31,749 nt of DNA from an uncultured Collinsella sp. (GCA_902465265.1 CABQMF010000015.1:1-31749); one strand, 5' to 3'. Positions 7,677 to 15,698 are shown, counted from the first letter of the stretch. Program-made: numbers and translations. Notes: a model not told the origin generated them from the sequence alone.

Positions 7677-8588
7677 CTAGGCGAGGGGCGTGGGCTCCCA
7701 TTCTCCGGTGAGGTGGGGGATGTCGAAGGTTCGATAACCGCAGTCGTAGGCGTGGGCCTGGGTCTCGCGGATGTTCCAGCAGATATCGCAGGCGCGGTGC
7801 GCGTCCGAGCCAAAAGTAATCGGCACCTCGGCGTGGGCAAAGCAACGCAGCAATCCGGCCGCGGGATAGTAGTCGTCGAGGCCCTTGCGCGGTGCGGCGG
7901 TCGAGACCTCAACGCGGCGACCCGTATCGTGGGCGTATTCTGCCATCTGCTCCCAGAGCGGCGTGGGGTCAAAATCGGGCGCAAAGCCTTCCTTCGAAAA
8001 GCGCATGACCAGGTCGGGATGAGCCATCACATCAAAGTTAAGCGGGCTTTCGCAGGCGCGACACCAGTCGTCGACGTAGCGCTCCCACACGCCGCGCACG
8101 CCCAGGTTTTTCCAGACGTGCAGGTTGGTGTCATCGTCGATCCAGCCGCAGCGCGAATCGGGCGTATCGGGACGAGCGACGTTTTCTGTTCCCGCCATAC
8201 CCGCGGCACCGGCCATGATATCGCCGGGGTTGCCAATCCAATGCACGCTGCCCAGGCGCACCACGGCGCCATCGGACCAGCGCTCTACCAAGGGCTCGCA
8301 GCTCTCGTACCAGTCGCATTCAAAGCCATAGATAAGCTCGAGCTCCGGCGCGATCTGCGCGGCGAGTTTGCGGGCGTCCTCAAAGGCCAGACGATGTGCC
8401 GGCAAGTCGCCCTCGACGACCTGCACCTCGCAGTTGGCATCCATGCTGGCAGGCAGAGTGAGGTGGTCGGTCGAGACCATGACGCGGCAGCCGGCGGCGG
8501 CAGCAGCGCGGACGTTGTCCTCAAACGAGGCACGGCCGTCCGAAAACGAAGTATGGGTGTGGCAATCGACCAGCGGGCATGCGGGCAT
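7677..8588 (-). CDS. PHP-domain phosphoesterase, candidate histidinol-phosphate phosphatase
   Basis: The start is the ATG at 8588 (MPACPLVDCHTHTSF) with AAAGGAG upstream. The frame is open for 86 more codons, but these cross a long hairpin and lack family resemblance. The 303-residue product shows a full set of PHP metal ligands: His10 and His12, Asp41-His42 (STDH), Glu90 (YGFECDWY), His116 (GSVHWIG), His190 (VMAHPDL), Asp262 and His264 (FGSDAH). This pattern is typical of HisK/HisJ histidinol-phosphatases. The his operon lacks any phosphatase and ends 158 bp away in convergent orientation, so this assignment is attractive. Related PHP proteins act on other phosphoesters, so the substrate is inferred. 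Confidence 0.8.
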   Translation of the reverse strand: MPACPLVDCHTHTSFSDGRASFEDNVRAAAAAGCRVMVSTDHLTLPASMDANCEVQVVEGDLPAHRLAFEDARKLAAQIAPELELIYGFECDWYESCEPLVERWSDGAVVRLGSVHWIGNPGDIMAGAAGMAGTENVARPDTPDSRCGWIDDDTNLHVWKNLGVRGVWERYVDDWCRACESPLNFDVMAHPDLVMRFSKEGFAPDFDPTPLWEQMAEYAHDTGRRVEVSTAAPRKGLDDYYPAAGLLRCFAHAEVPITFGSDAHRACDICWNIRETQAHAYDCGYRTFDIPHLTGEWEPTPLA

Positions 8589-8716
8589 GGCGACTCCTTT
8601 GCATTTGGCGAATCCGCTCCATTGTAATGGCGCAACTCTCAAAACGCCGGGCACGCCGGAGCTCGAAATCGATTGGAAAGGCTGCGCACTGTGTGGTGCG
8701 GCCTCGCTTGCTCTCA

Positions 8717-8781
8717 AAACATGTACGTCAGCCTCCAAAAGCTGCAAAAAATGACATGTTTGGAGGCTGGCGTACATGTTT
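8717..8781. repeat. Long hairpin with 23-bp stem between divergent genes
   Basis: Arms 8717–8739 and 8759–8781 pair over 23 bases with one mismatch (G·U in RNA) around a 19-base loop. The left arm begins AAACATGTACGTCAGC and the right arm begins TTTGGAGGCTGGCGTAC. It lies between the PHP gene (minus) and the LarC-like gene (plus). No T-run follows, and no second copy was noticed in this window. Confidence 0.85.
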
Positions 8782-8917
8782 GGGTGAGGCGGTGGAGTGT
8801 CGGTTTCTTGCGGACAAGGAAAATCGCGTTCATCGCGCGCCGCCACACTTGCGCCGCCCGCGATGTGCTAGCGTTTGGGTGAATAAAACGAGCCCGTGCG
8901 GAAAGGATCCGGACCGT

Positions 8918-9403
8918 ATGCAACGTGGAAGTACATCTCCGCTGTCCCGCGAGACCGATGCGCCCGAAACCATCGTCAAGCTGGAGTGCGACATCGACGA
9001 TGCGTCGCCCGAGGTACTCGCCTATGCCGCCGACCGCTTGCGCGAGGCGGGCGCCCGCGAAGTGCACTGGCTGCCTCTCTACTGCAAAAAAGGTCGTCCC
9101 GGCTGGCAGCTGCAGGTAATCTGCGTCCGCGAGGACATTGACCGTCTGCAGACGATCATCTTTTTGGAAACCACGACCAACGGTATCCGGCGCCAGATTA
9201 TGGAGCGCGTCTGCCTGCCGCGCCGCTTTGAGCAGGTGGCGACGCCTTGGGGCGAGGTGGCCGTCAAAGTGGCCACTCTGCCCGACGGCAGCGAGCGTAC
9301 GGCGCCCGAGTACGAGGATTGCGCCCGTCTTGCCCGCGAACATGACGTGCCGCTCCAACGCGTGATGCAGGCGGCTCAGAGCGCGGCGCTGCGATTCGAG
9401 TAA
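8918..9403 (+). CDS. Stand-alone LarC C-terminal domain (DUF111/LarC2-like)
   Basis: LarC inserts nickel into the pincer nucleotide cofactor of lactate racemase and related enzymes. This 161-residue protein matches only its C-terminal half: ECDIDDASPEVLAYAADRL, then CKKGRPGWQLQVIC, then FLETTTNGIR and APEYEDCARLAREHDVPL. The start ATG 8918 has AAAGGA about ten bases upstream. In lactobacilli LarC is made from larC1 and larC2 by programmed frameshifting. Upstream DNA here shows no LarC1 coding sequence; it holds the PHP promoter region and a hairpin. No larA, larB or larE is in the window. The first 17 residues are not conserved family sequence. Family assignment is fairly secure; the role without LarC1 is unknown. 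Confidence 0.82.
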   Translation: MQRGSTSPLSRETDAPETIVKLECDIDDASPEVLAYAADRLREAGAREVHWLPLYCKKGRPGWQLQVICVREDIDRLQTIIFLETTTNGIRRQIMERVCLPRRFEQVATPWGEVAVKVATLPDGSERTAPEYEDCARLAREHDVPLQRVMQAAQSAALRFE

Positions 9404-9475
9404 CACGGTAGATGGGCTCCACATCCGCCGGGCCCCGTTTTCAGCCCCATCAACTTCGCTTCGAAAGGACTCCCC

Positions 9476-10024
9476 ATGAAATACCTCATCGCTTCCGACA
9501 TCCATGGCTCGGCATACTGGGCCGAGCACCTCTGCACTGCCATCGAATCCGAACAGCCCGACCGCATTGTGCTGCTGGGCGACCTGCTCTACCACGGCCC
9601 GCGTAACGACCTGCCGCGCGACTATGCCCCCAAGCGCGTGATTCCGCTGCTCAACGCCCTGGCCGACCGCATCATCGCGGTGCGCGGCAACTGCGACGCC
9701 GAGGTCGACCAGATGGTCCTCGACTTCCCCGTCATGGCCAACTACGCCACACTATTCGACGAGACCGGACGTGAACTGTTCCTGACGCACGGCCACGTTT
9801 TTGGCGCCGGTATGCACAACAGCGTCGACCACGCGCCCGCGCTGCCCGAGGGTTCCGCGCTCGTCTACGGCCACACGCACATCAAGGTTAACGAGGAAAG
9901 CGCCGCGCACCCGGGCCTGTGGCTCTTCAACCCCGGCAGCGTGAGCATTCCCAAGGATGGCACGCACAGCTACGGCATCTACGAGAACGGCGCGTTCCGC
10001 CATGTGATCCTGGAGGAGGACTAA
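9476..10024 (+). CDS. yfcE: YfcE-type metallophosphodiesterase
   Basis: This is a small calcineurin-like phosphodiesterase of 182 residues. All metal-binding motifs are visible in order: SDIHG (Asp8, His10), LLGDLLYHGPRN, VRGNCDAEVD, LTHGHVFGAG and GHTHIK. E. coli YfcE has the same layout and hydrolyses model phosphodiesters, but its natural substrate is unsettled. The start has AAAGGACT upstream. mazG follows two bases after the stop, so the two genes are co-transcribed. Confidence 0.92.
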   Translation: MKYLIASDIHGSAYWAEHLCTAIESEQPDRIVLLGDLLYHGPRNDLPRDYAPKRVIPLLNALADRIIAVRGNCDAEVDQMVLDFPVMANYATLFDETGRELFLTHGHVFGAGMHNSVDHAPALPEGSALVYGHTHIKVNEESAAHPGLWLFNPGSVSIPKDGTHSYGIYENGAFRHVILEED

Positions 10025-10026
10025 CC

Positions 10027-10887
10027 ATGGCCGAGCATATGGCTCAGCAAAATGACGAGGGTTCGCGCGACCTGTCCACGCTGGTCGACGCGTCGGCCGA
10101 GCTGCAGCATCTGGTGCAGACCATCTGGCGCCTGCGTCAGCCCGATGGCTGCCCGTGGGACCGCGAACAGACGCATCAGAGCATTGGCAAGAACATGATC
10201 GAGGAAGCCTACGAGGCGCTCGACTGCATCGAGGCCGATGATGCGGCGCACCTGCGCGAGGAGCTGGGCGACGTGCTCATGCAGGTAGTGTTGCATGCGC
10301 AGATCGCGGCGGACGCCGGCGAGTTTACGCTGGCCGACGTGGCGCGCGATATCGACGCCAAGCTCATTCGCCGTCATCCGCACGTGTTTGGTGATGCGGA
10401 TGCCGACAACTCCGACGAGGTGCTCAAGATCTGGGACGAGGTCAAGCTTGCCGAGAAGGCTGCCAAGGACAAGGCCGTGGCAGCGGGCGAAGCTGCGCCC
10501 GAGGGCCTGCTCGACGGCGTGCCCACGCATCTGCCGGCGCTGATGCAGGCGCAGAAGGTGTCGCGCAAGGCGGCTGCCGTGGGCTTTGAGTGGGAGACGG
10601 TCCAGGATGTGTGGGACGAGGTCGCCGAGGAGCGTGCCGAGTTTGAGGCCGAGGCCCCCGGAACGCCCGAGCGCGAGATGGAGTTTGGCGACCTGCTCTT
10701 TGCCCTGGTCAACGTTGCGCGCAAGGAGGGAATCGACGCCGAGAGCGCCCTGCGTGCCAGCACGGCAAAGTTCCGCCGCCGCTGGGCCGCAATGGAGCGG
10801 ATGGCGGCCGACGCCCACGTGGATCTGGCCGAGCTTTCGACCCACGGCCTCAATGACCTCTGGGATGCCGCAAAGGCAGAGGAGTAA
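10027..10887 (+). CDS. mazG: Nucleoside triphosphate pyrophosphohydrolase MazG
   Basis: MazG hydrolyses NTPs and dNTPs, including damaged ones, to monophosphate and pyrophosphate. The 286-residue protein has two MazG domains. The first contains PDGCPWDREQTHQSI, EEAYEALDCIE and REELGDVLMQV; the second contains EVAEERAEFEAE and EFGDLLFALVNVAR. The ATG at 10027 is preceded by GGAGGAC from the end of yfcE. The frame is open upstream but overlaps yfcE. The stop is followed by a 190-base gap with the eno promoter. Confidence 0.93.
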   Translation: MAEHMAQQNDEGSRDLSTLVDASAELQHLVQTIWRLRQPDGCPWDREQTHQSIGKNMIEEAYEALDCIEADDAAHLREELGDVLMQVVLHAQIAADAGEFTLADVARDIDAKLIRRHPHVFGDADADNSDEVLKIWDEVKLAEKAAKDKAVAAGEAAPEGLLDGVPTHLPALMQAQKVSRKAAAVGFEWETVQDVWDEVAEERAEFEAEAPGTPEREMEFGDLLFALVNVARKEGIDAESALRASTAKFRRRWAAMERMAADAHVDLAELSTHGLNDLWDAAKAEE

Positions 10888-10947
10888 GACTGCGGGAGCG
10901 ACGGGCTGACATGCCTCATCGTTCCCGCTAAATTTTTCGAAAAACAA

Positions 10948-10977
10948 TTGTATCCCTCGGCTAACTTAGGGCATAAT
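10948..10977 (+). promoter_or_regulatory. Probable promoter of eno
   Basis: TTGTAT (10948–10953) and CATAAT (10972–10977) are separated by 18 bases, resembling −35 and −10 boxes of a housekeeping sigma factor. The region is locally AT-rich in otherwise GC-rich DNA. The predicted transcript would have a leader of about 95 bases before the eno ATG. Confidence 0.55.
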
Positions 10978-11078
10978 GCAAAAAGTGCGACATGGCTAAC
11001 TTGCAAACCAAAGTACCACATTGGCGCAATGCCGTGTCGCCAAGCATTCAACCCGTTTCCAAGTGAGAGGGAGACAAC

Positions 11079-12368
11079 ATGAGCGATATTTTGGACGTCT
11101 ACGGTCGTGAGGTTCTCGACAGCCGCGGCAATCCCACCGTCGAGGTCGAGGTCGTGCTCGAGGACGGCAGCTTCGGCCGCGCGATGGTGCCTTCGGGCGC
11201 TTCGACTGGCGCCTTTGAGGCGTGCGAGCTGCGCGACGGCGACAAGGGCCGCTACCTGGGCAAGGGCGTCTTGCAGGCCGTCGAGCACGTCAACAACGAG
11301 TGTGCCGATGCCGTCGTGGGCCTCGACGCCTTCGACCAGCGCGCTGTCGATGCCGCGTTGATCGCTGCGGACGGTACGCCCAACAAGACCAAGCTCGGCG
11401 CCAACGCGATTCTGGGCGTGTCGCTGGCCGTTGCCCGCGCTGCGGCAGAGTCGGCGGGCCTGTCGCTGTACCAGTACCTGGGCGGCGTCAACGCTCACCT
11501 GCTGCCCACGCCCATGATGAACATCCTCAACGGCGGCGTGCATGCCGACAACAACGTTGACTTCCAGGAGTTCATGATCATGCCGGTGGGCGCCCCGAGC
11601 TTTGCCGAGGGTCTGCGCTGGTGCGCCGAGGTCTACCACACCCTCAAGGGCGTGCTGCACGAGGCCGGCCTGGGCGGCGGAGTGGGCGACGAGGGCGGCT
11701 TTGCCCCCAACCTCAAGACCAATGCCGAGCCGTTCGAGTACATTACCAAGGCCGTCGAGAAGGCCGGCTTTAAGCCCGGCGTCGACTTCATGTACGCCAT
11801 GGATCCGGCGTCCACCGAGTTCTACAACGCCGAGACCGGTATGTATGAGCTCAAGGGCGAGGGCGTGGAGTACACGAGCGCTCAGATGGTCGATTACTGG
11901 GAGAAGCTTGTCGACACCTATCCCATCATCTCCATCGAGGACGGCATGGCGGAGGAGGACTGGGACGGCTGGGTCGAGCTCACCCGTCGCATTGGCAACA
12001 AGGTGCAGCTGGTGGGCGACGACCTGTTCGTCACCAACACCGAGCGCCTCAAGAAGGGCATCGAGCTAGGCGCCGCCAACGCGATCCTGGTCAAGGTCAA
12101 CCAGATCGGTACGCTCACCGAGTCGCTCGAGGCTATCGAGACTGCCAAGGAGGCCGGCTACGCCTGCATCGTGAGCCACCGTTCCGGCGAGACCGAGGAT
12201 TCCACGATCGCCGACCTGGTCGTGGGCGTCAACGCCGGCCAGATCAAGTCGGGCGCCCCGTGCCGCAGCGACCGCATTGCCAAGTACAACCAGCTCATCC
12301 GTATCGAGGACGAGCTCGAGGGCAGCGCGCGCTACGCCGGCAAGTCTGCGTTCTACAACATCCGCTAG
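11079..12368 (+). CDS. eno: Enolase
   Basis: Enolase interconverts 2-phosphoglycerate and phosphoenolpyruvate in glycolysis. The 429 residues match the family length exactly. Visible signatures include REVLDSRGNPTVEVEV near the N-terminus, MVPSGASTGAFEA, LGANAILGVSLA, the metal-site region VGDDLFVTN, and IVSHRSGETEDSTIADL toward the C-terminus. AGAGGGAGA lies upstream of the ATG. It heads the eno–divIC–ppx cluster, a gene order common in actinobacteria, and ends at a strong intrinsic terminator. Confidence 0.99.
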   Translation: MSDILDVYGREVLDSRGNPTVEVEVVLEDGSFGRAMVPSGASTGAFEACELRDGDKGRYLGKGVLQAVEHVNNECADAVVGLDAFDQRAVDAALIAADGTPNKTKLGANAILGVSLAVARAAAESAGLSLYQYLGGVNAHLLPTPMMNILNGGVHADNNVDFQEFMIMPVGAPSFAEGLRWCAEVYHTLKGVLHEAGLGGGVGDEGGFAPNLKTNAEPFEYITKAVEKAGFKPGVDFMYAMDPASTEFYNAETGMYELKGEGVEYTSAQMVDYWEKLVDTYPIISIEDGMAEEDWDGWVELTRRIGNKVQLVGDDLFVTNTERLKKGIELGAANAILVKVNQIGTLTESLEAIETAKEAGYACIVSHRSGETEDSTIADLVVGVNAGQIKSGAPCRSDRIAKYNQLIRIEDELEGSARYAGKSAFYNIR

Positions 12369-12440
12369 GCAGCGGCGTGTGCGGCGGCGGGGCTGACTCG
12401 GATTCGCCTCGCTTCCGCCGGGCACTGTTGAGCACCATTG

Positions 12441-12472
12441 GGCGCTGGGCCATATGGCTCAGCGCCTTTTTT
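12441..12472 (+). terminator. Intrinsic terminator after eno
   Basis: An 11-bp GC-rich stem (GGCGCTGGGCC with GGCTCAGCGCC, one G·T pair) around ATAT is followed directly by six T residues. It ends the eno transcript, so the following gene needs its own promoter or read-through. Confidence 0.9.
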
Positions 12473-12563
12473 ATGTCGAGCAAAGGCTGGCGAAGGCGGT
12501 GCAGGCGCTCGTGCTATAACTAAAGGACTTAGCGCAAACAAACCTCAACCGCACAAGGCGCAC

Positions 12564-13325
12564 ATGGATCAGATTTACGACAACAGGTACTATTCCGCCG
12601 GTTCGCGTGAGCCGTCACCTCGCCGTGCGCGCACGGTGCAGCTCGGCGGGTCCGATTACGCCGGTGCCGACCGCTCCACGCAGCGACCGACAAGTGCCCC
12701 ACACTCCCATGCTCAAATGAATACGTCGACGGACCGCCCGCCACGTTCGGCGCGCCCGACGCATGCTCAGCGCCCCTCGGCTCAAACGCACGAAAAGTCG
12801 ACCAGGCCCTCGAACCGTCTTTCGGGCTCGGACTTCATGCACTACGCCAACGACAACGCAGTGGTCAAGGCGATTTACGACTTTACCCACGGTCCTCAGC
12901 GAGGGCTATTCATCGGCATTGTCGTTGCCCTGGTGCTCGTGAGCCTGTATTTCCCCGTGCGCGATCTGTACGTGGCAAAGCGTTCGAGCGATATCTTGGC
13001 CAAGCAGGTCGAGATTCGTCAGCAATACAATGATGAGCTGCAAAAAAGCGTCGACAAACTGCTCTCGGAGGAGGGCATTAAGGACGCGGCATCCGAGGAC
13101 CTGGGCCTGGTGATGCCCGGCGAGACCAAGATTGACGTGCTGGGCTTGGATGACGATTCGGACTCGTCGTCGAGCAAGAAGTCGTCGAACGCCAAGAAGG
13201 CCAGCGAAGTTGCCAAGGAAATCGAAGAAGTCGGTAAGGACGCGCCGTGGTACATCCAGGTGCTCGACATGCTGTTTGGGTTTAACGGTGTCGAGGGCCA
13301 GACGGTCGTGTCCAACGGCAAATAG
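12564..13325 (+). CDS. DivIC/FtsB-family septum formation initiator protein
   Basis: This is a single-pass division protein of 253 residues. Residues 1–90 are a basic, Ser/Pro/Arg-rich, probably disordered cytoplasmic tail. Residues 114–132 (LFIGIVVALVLVSLYFPV) form one membrane segment, followed by a coiled coil (about 137–170). The typical FtsB/DivIC ending GIKDAASEDLGLVMPGETKI comes next. An acidic Ser/Lys-rich stretch (195–225) and a hydrophobic C-terminal segment follow. The first convincing start is ATG 12564; the frame is open further upstream across the eno terminator. A TATAAC (12515) may be its −10 box. The family member after eno in actinobacteria is FtsB-like, which supports the call. 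ppx starts 20 bases downstream. Confidence 0.85.
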   Translation: MDQIYDNRYYSAGSREPSPRRARTVQLGGSDYAGADRSTQRPTSAPHSHAQMNTSTDRPPRSARPTHAQRPSAQTHEKSTRPSNRLSGSDFMHYANDNAVVKAIYDFTHGPQRGLFIGIVVALVLVSLYFPVRDLYVAKRSSDILAKQVEIRQQYNDELQKSVDKLLSEEGIKDAASEDLGLVMPGETKIDVLGLDDDSDSSSSKKSSNAKKASEVAKEIEEVGKDAPWYIQVLDMLFGFNGVEGQTVVSNGK

Positions 13326-13345
13326 CGCCCGGAGGGGAGCCCGCA

Positions 13346-14347
13346 ATGGCAGATTGCAAACGCTATAAGGTAGCCGCGATCGACCTGGGAACGGTGTCGT
13401 CGCGACTGGTGCTGGCGCAGGTCGAGGGCGGGGCGATCGTGGAATCGTCCAAGCACACCGAGATTACCGACCTGGGCGAGGGCGTGGACGCGACAGGTCG
13501 CTTTTGCGAGGCGGCCGTTGAGCGTGTGCTCGCTGCGTGCCGGATGTTTGTGGACGAGGCCCGTGCCTTTGGGGCCGTGTGCATCTGCACCACGTGCACG
13601 AGCGCCGCGCGCGATGCGTCCAATGCCGCCCTGCTGCTGGACGGCCTGCGCGAGCTGGGGCTCGAACCGCAGGTGATTCCGGGCGAGGTCGAGGCGCGCC
13701 TGACGTTTTTTGGCGTGGCGCACGACTTTGCCGGCGAGCGCATCATTGTTGCCGATTCGGGTGGCGGCTCTACGGAGCTCGCGACGGGCGTGTACGCACC
13801 GGAGCGTGGGGTCTTTGCGCTGGAGGGCACGCGTTCGCTGGACATCGGTTGTCGCCGCGTGACGGAGCGGTTTTTCTCGGCACTGCCGCCTGCGGACGGC
13901 GAGCTTGCTGCCGCTGCCAACTGGGCGGGCGAGCAGTTCGCTGCCTATTTTGGGAGCTTGCCCGTCGATTTTGAGCGTGCCGAGCGCTTGGTCGCGGTGG
14001 GTGGCACCGTCACCACACTCGTGGCGTTGGTTTACGAGCTGGAGCCGTACGACTCGAGCTTTGTGCACCTGCGCGAGCTTTCGATGGAACAGATTTCGGC
14101 TGCTATCGAGCGCATGTCCGCGCTGGATGTTGCGGGCATTGCCGCGCTGCCGGGCGTGCAGCCCAAGCGTGCGGGCGTGATCTTGGCTGGCGCCGTGGTG
14201 ATTCGCGAGCTCATGCGTGCCGGCGGCTACAAGACGCTCACCGTAAGCGAGAATAGCCTACTCGCCGGCATGGCCGCCACCATCAACGAGACTCTCGACG
14301 GTGCAACCCCCACCATCGCCTGGACCCCGAGTCTGAGCGCTCTTTAA
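13346..14347 (+). CDS. ppx: Ppx/GppA-family exopolyphosphatase
   Basis: The family hydrolyses polyphosphate and/or pppGpp within the ASKHA ATPase fold. The 333 residues contain the phosphate-1 loop AAIDLGTVSSRLVLA (10–24) and phosphate-2 loop DSGGGSTELATGV. A GEVEARLTFFGVA segment lies between them, and VAVGGTVTTLVAL further on. The length fits the short actinobacterial Ppx form, which lacks the C-terminal HD-like domain. GGAGGGGAG precedes the ATG. The neighbourhood eno–divIC–ppx resembles that of mycobacterial ppx2. Substrate preference cannot be read from sequence. Confidence 0.92.
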   Translation: MADCKRYKVAAIDLGTVSSRLVLAQVEGGAIVESSKHTEITDLGEGVDATGRFCEAAVERVLAACRMFVDEARAFGAVCICTTCTSAARDASNAALLLDGLRELGLEPQVIPGEVEARLTFFGVAHDFAGERIIVADSGGGSTELATGVYAPERGVFALEGTRSLDIGCRRVTERFFSALPPADGELAAAANWAGEQFAAYFGSLPVDFERAERLVAVGGTVTTLVALVYELEPYDSSFVHLRELSMEQISAAIERMSALDVAGIAALPGVQPKRAGVILAGAVVIRELMRAGGYKTLTVSENSLLAGMAATINETLDGATPTIAWTPSLSAL

Positions 14348-14360
14348 CCGTCTCCCTCTG

Positions 14361-14427
14361 AGTTGCGGTGAAATAGTTCCTAAATGGGCCGGTAAACGGC
14401 CAAAACAGGAACTATTCCACCGCAACT
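14361..14427. repeat. AGTTGCGGTGAAATAGTTC inverted-repeat element (copy 2)
   Basis: The 21-base arms (14361–14381 and 14407–14427) pair with one mismatch. The interior carries its own small stem, GGCCG with CGGCC. The arms match copy 1 at 7597–7663, while the interior does not. It lies 13 bases after the ppx stop, and no T-run follows. Confidence 0.9.
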
Positions 14428-14455
14428 TAAAGCCCCATCGGCGTCCAAAAGAAAT

Positions 14456-14484
14456 GAGCCCGCATCCCTGGGGGACACGGGCTC
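14456..14484 (-). terminator. Terminator-like hairpin downstream of tRNA-Leu
   Basis: Read on the minus strand, GAGCCCG and CGGGCTC (14484–14478 and 14462–14456) form a 7-bp stem, followed by a T-rich stretch (ATTTCTTTT). It lies just beyond the 3' end of the tRNA and probably ends its transcript. Confidence 0.7.
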
Positions 14485-14496
14485 GTAAACAATACG

Positions 14497-14581
14497 TGGT
14501 AGGGGCGGTGGGACTCGAACCCACAATCCTTGCGGCGAGAGATTTTAAGTCTCCTGCGTATGCCAATTCCGCCACGCCCCC
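14497..14581 (-). tRNA. tRNA-Leu (anticodon UAA)
   Basis: Read on the minus strand, the 7-bp acceptor GGGGGCG pairs with CGCCCCU. A D-arm with AATTGGCA follows. The anticodon stem GGAGA/UCUCU carries the loop CUUAAAA (anticodon UAA). A long class II variable arm precedes the T-arm GTGGG-TTCGAGT-CCCAC. The discriminator A (14500) and an encoded CCA (14499–14497) complete the gene. The long variable arm and A73 fit leucine. Confidence 0.96.
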
Positions 14582-14612
14582 GTGAGACTAGAAGTCTAGC
14601 ACAAGCCGTCCG

Positions 14613-15236
14613 TTACGCGTTGACGGCCATCGAGTGTTGCCCCGACTTCTCCAGGAACTCCTGGAACTTGGCTTCGTCGCCCTTGTTCTTGTACTGCAGG
14701 GCCAGCAGGTATTCCAGGCGGCAGCTCTTGACCTTGTCGTCACCGGCCTCCTTGAGCATGCGCTCCAGCTCGGGAATGTCGTTGTGGCGCTTCAAGATCA
14801 TCGTGTCGTACATCAGCTGGCATTCGTGTGCGACTGCCTCGGCCTGACCGCCCTCAAAGCCCTTGATCTCGTGCAGGAGCTCCTTGGATTTTTTGCGGTC
14901 CTCCTGGCCAACGTAGTAGTTAAAGGCCTTAATCACCAGGTCGACGCGCTGCATCTTGGGCAGATTGAGTCCCAGCAGCAAATCGAACATCTCGTCGGCG
15001 CGCTTGTGGTCCTCGCGCAGCAGATAGGAGTTCAGGCGCAGGTAGTCGCGGTTATAGCGCGGGTACAGCATGCTGGTGAGTTTGCCATCGAGCAAGCGAT
15101 CGAACTCGTCCCACTGCTTGGCAGCCATAAGCTGCTGCAGGCGCTTAAACGTGGTGCGTTTTTTGACGCTAAAGAACACCGACACGGCGATACAGATGAT
15201 AACGACGGTGGTCCAGAGTGTGCGGGAATCGGGCAT
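14613..15236 (-). CDS. Membrane-anchored helical-repeat (TPR-like) protein of unknown function
   Basis: The 207-residue protein starts MPDSRTLWTTVVIICIAVSV. One N-terminal membrane segment lies at about 7–24, followed by the basic residues KKRTTFKR. The rest is amphipathic helix with spacing like TPR or SEL1-type repeats (for example LLREDHKRADEMFDLLLGL and HNDIPELERMLKEAGDDKV). No catalytic motif is visible. It probably sits on the cytoplasmic face of the membrane and binds another protein, but I do not recognise the family. It stands alone, with tRNA-Leu downstream and a TATAAT-like box upstream. Confidence 0.75.
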   Translation of the reverse strand: MPDSRTLWTTVVIICIAVSVFFSVKKRTTFKRLQQLMAAKQWDEFDRLLDGKLTSMLYPRYNRDYLRLNSYLLREDHKRADEMFDLLLGLNLPKMQRVDLVIKAFNYYVGQEDRKKSKELLHEIKGFEGGQAEAVAHECQLMYDTMILKRHNDIPELERMLKEAGDDKVKSCRLEYLLALQYKNKGDEAKFQEFLEKSGQHSMAVNA

Positions 15237-15291
15237 ATTAGGGTCCTTAGTCGCTCATAAAGCGAGCGGTATGACAACACGTACTAGATGT

Positions 15292-15297
15292 ATTATA
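15292..15297 (-). promoter_or_regulatory. Possible −10 box for the TPR-like gene
   Basis: A perfect TATAAT on the minus strand (ATTATA on the plus strand) lies about 55 bases upstream of the ATG at 15236. No convincing −35 box was found at 16–18 bases. Confidence 0.4.
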
Positions 15298-15399
15298 CGC
15301 AGCGCGCAAGCAAACTGGCATAAAAGCTCATCGAGGCTGAGTGCCATCGCTCGCTGCGGTACACTTACCTAAAGTAAACCACGAAGGGAGACATTACCT

Positions 15400-15687
15400 A
15401 TGAAGAAGATCGTTTTGGCTTGCGGTGCTGGCGCTGCTACTTCCACGCTCGTTGCCCAGAAGGTCGCTACCCTGCTCGACGCCAACGGTTACGCCGACAA
15501 GTACGAGATCGTGCAGTGCGCCATCTCCGAGGCCAAGGACGTTTGCGACGAGGGCGCCGACCTGCTGATCGCCACCACCGTTGCCCCCGAGGGCCTCACC
15601 TGCCCGTACGTGAGCGGCGTGCCCTTCATGACCGGCATGAACCGCGTCGCCGCCGAGAAGGCCGTCCTCGACGTCATGGCTCAGTAG
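15400..15687 (+). CDS. Lone PTS EIIB component, galactitol type
   Basis: The 95-residue protein matches the EIIB domain of galactitol-family PTS permeases. MKKIVLACGAGAATST has Cys8 as the phospho-acceptor in the P-loop, and the central segment ADLLIATTVAPEG also fits. EIIB normally takes phosphate from EIIA and passes it to sugar at EIIC. No EIIA or EIIC gene lies nearby; the only partner is the VOC gene 11 bases downstream. A start with GAAGGGAG upstream is clear. It may serve distant EIIC proteins or act as a phosphorylation-dependent regulator; the second option is speculation. Confidence 0.85.
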   Translation: MKKIVLACGAGAATSTLVAQKVATLLDANGYADKYEIVQCAISEAKDVCDEGADLLIATTVAPEGLTCPYVSGVPFMTGMNRVAAEKAVLDVMAQ

Positions 15688-15698
15688 GCGCTGGCTGT

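Noticed and set aside
8589..8846. N-terminal extension of the PHP protein
   Set aside because: The extension would cross the 23-bp hairpin and ends at a start with a clear AAAGGAG; PHP homology begins at MPACPLVDCHTH.
12438..12563. Upstream start for the DivIC/FtsB-like gene
   Set aside because: It would place the start before the eno terminator hairpin and translate through it.
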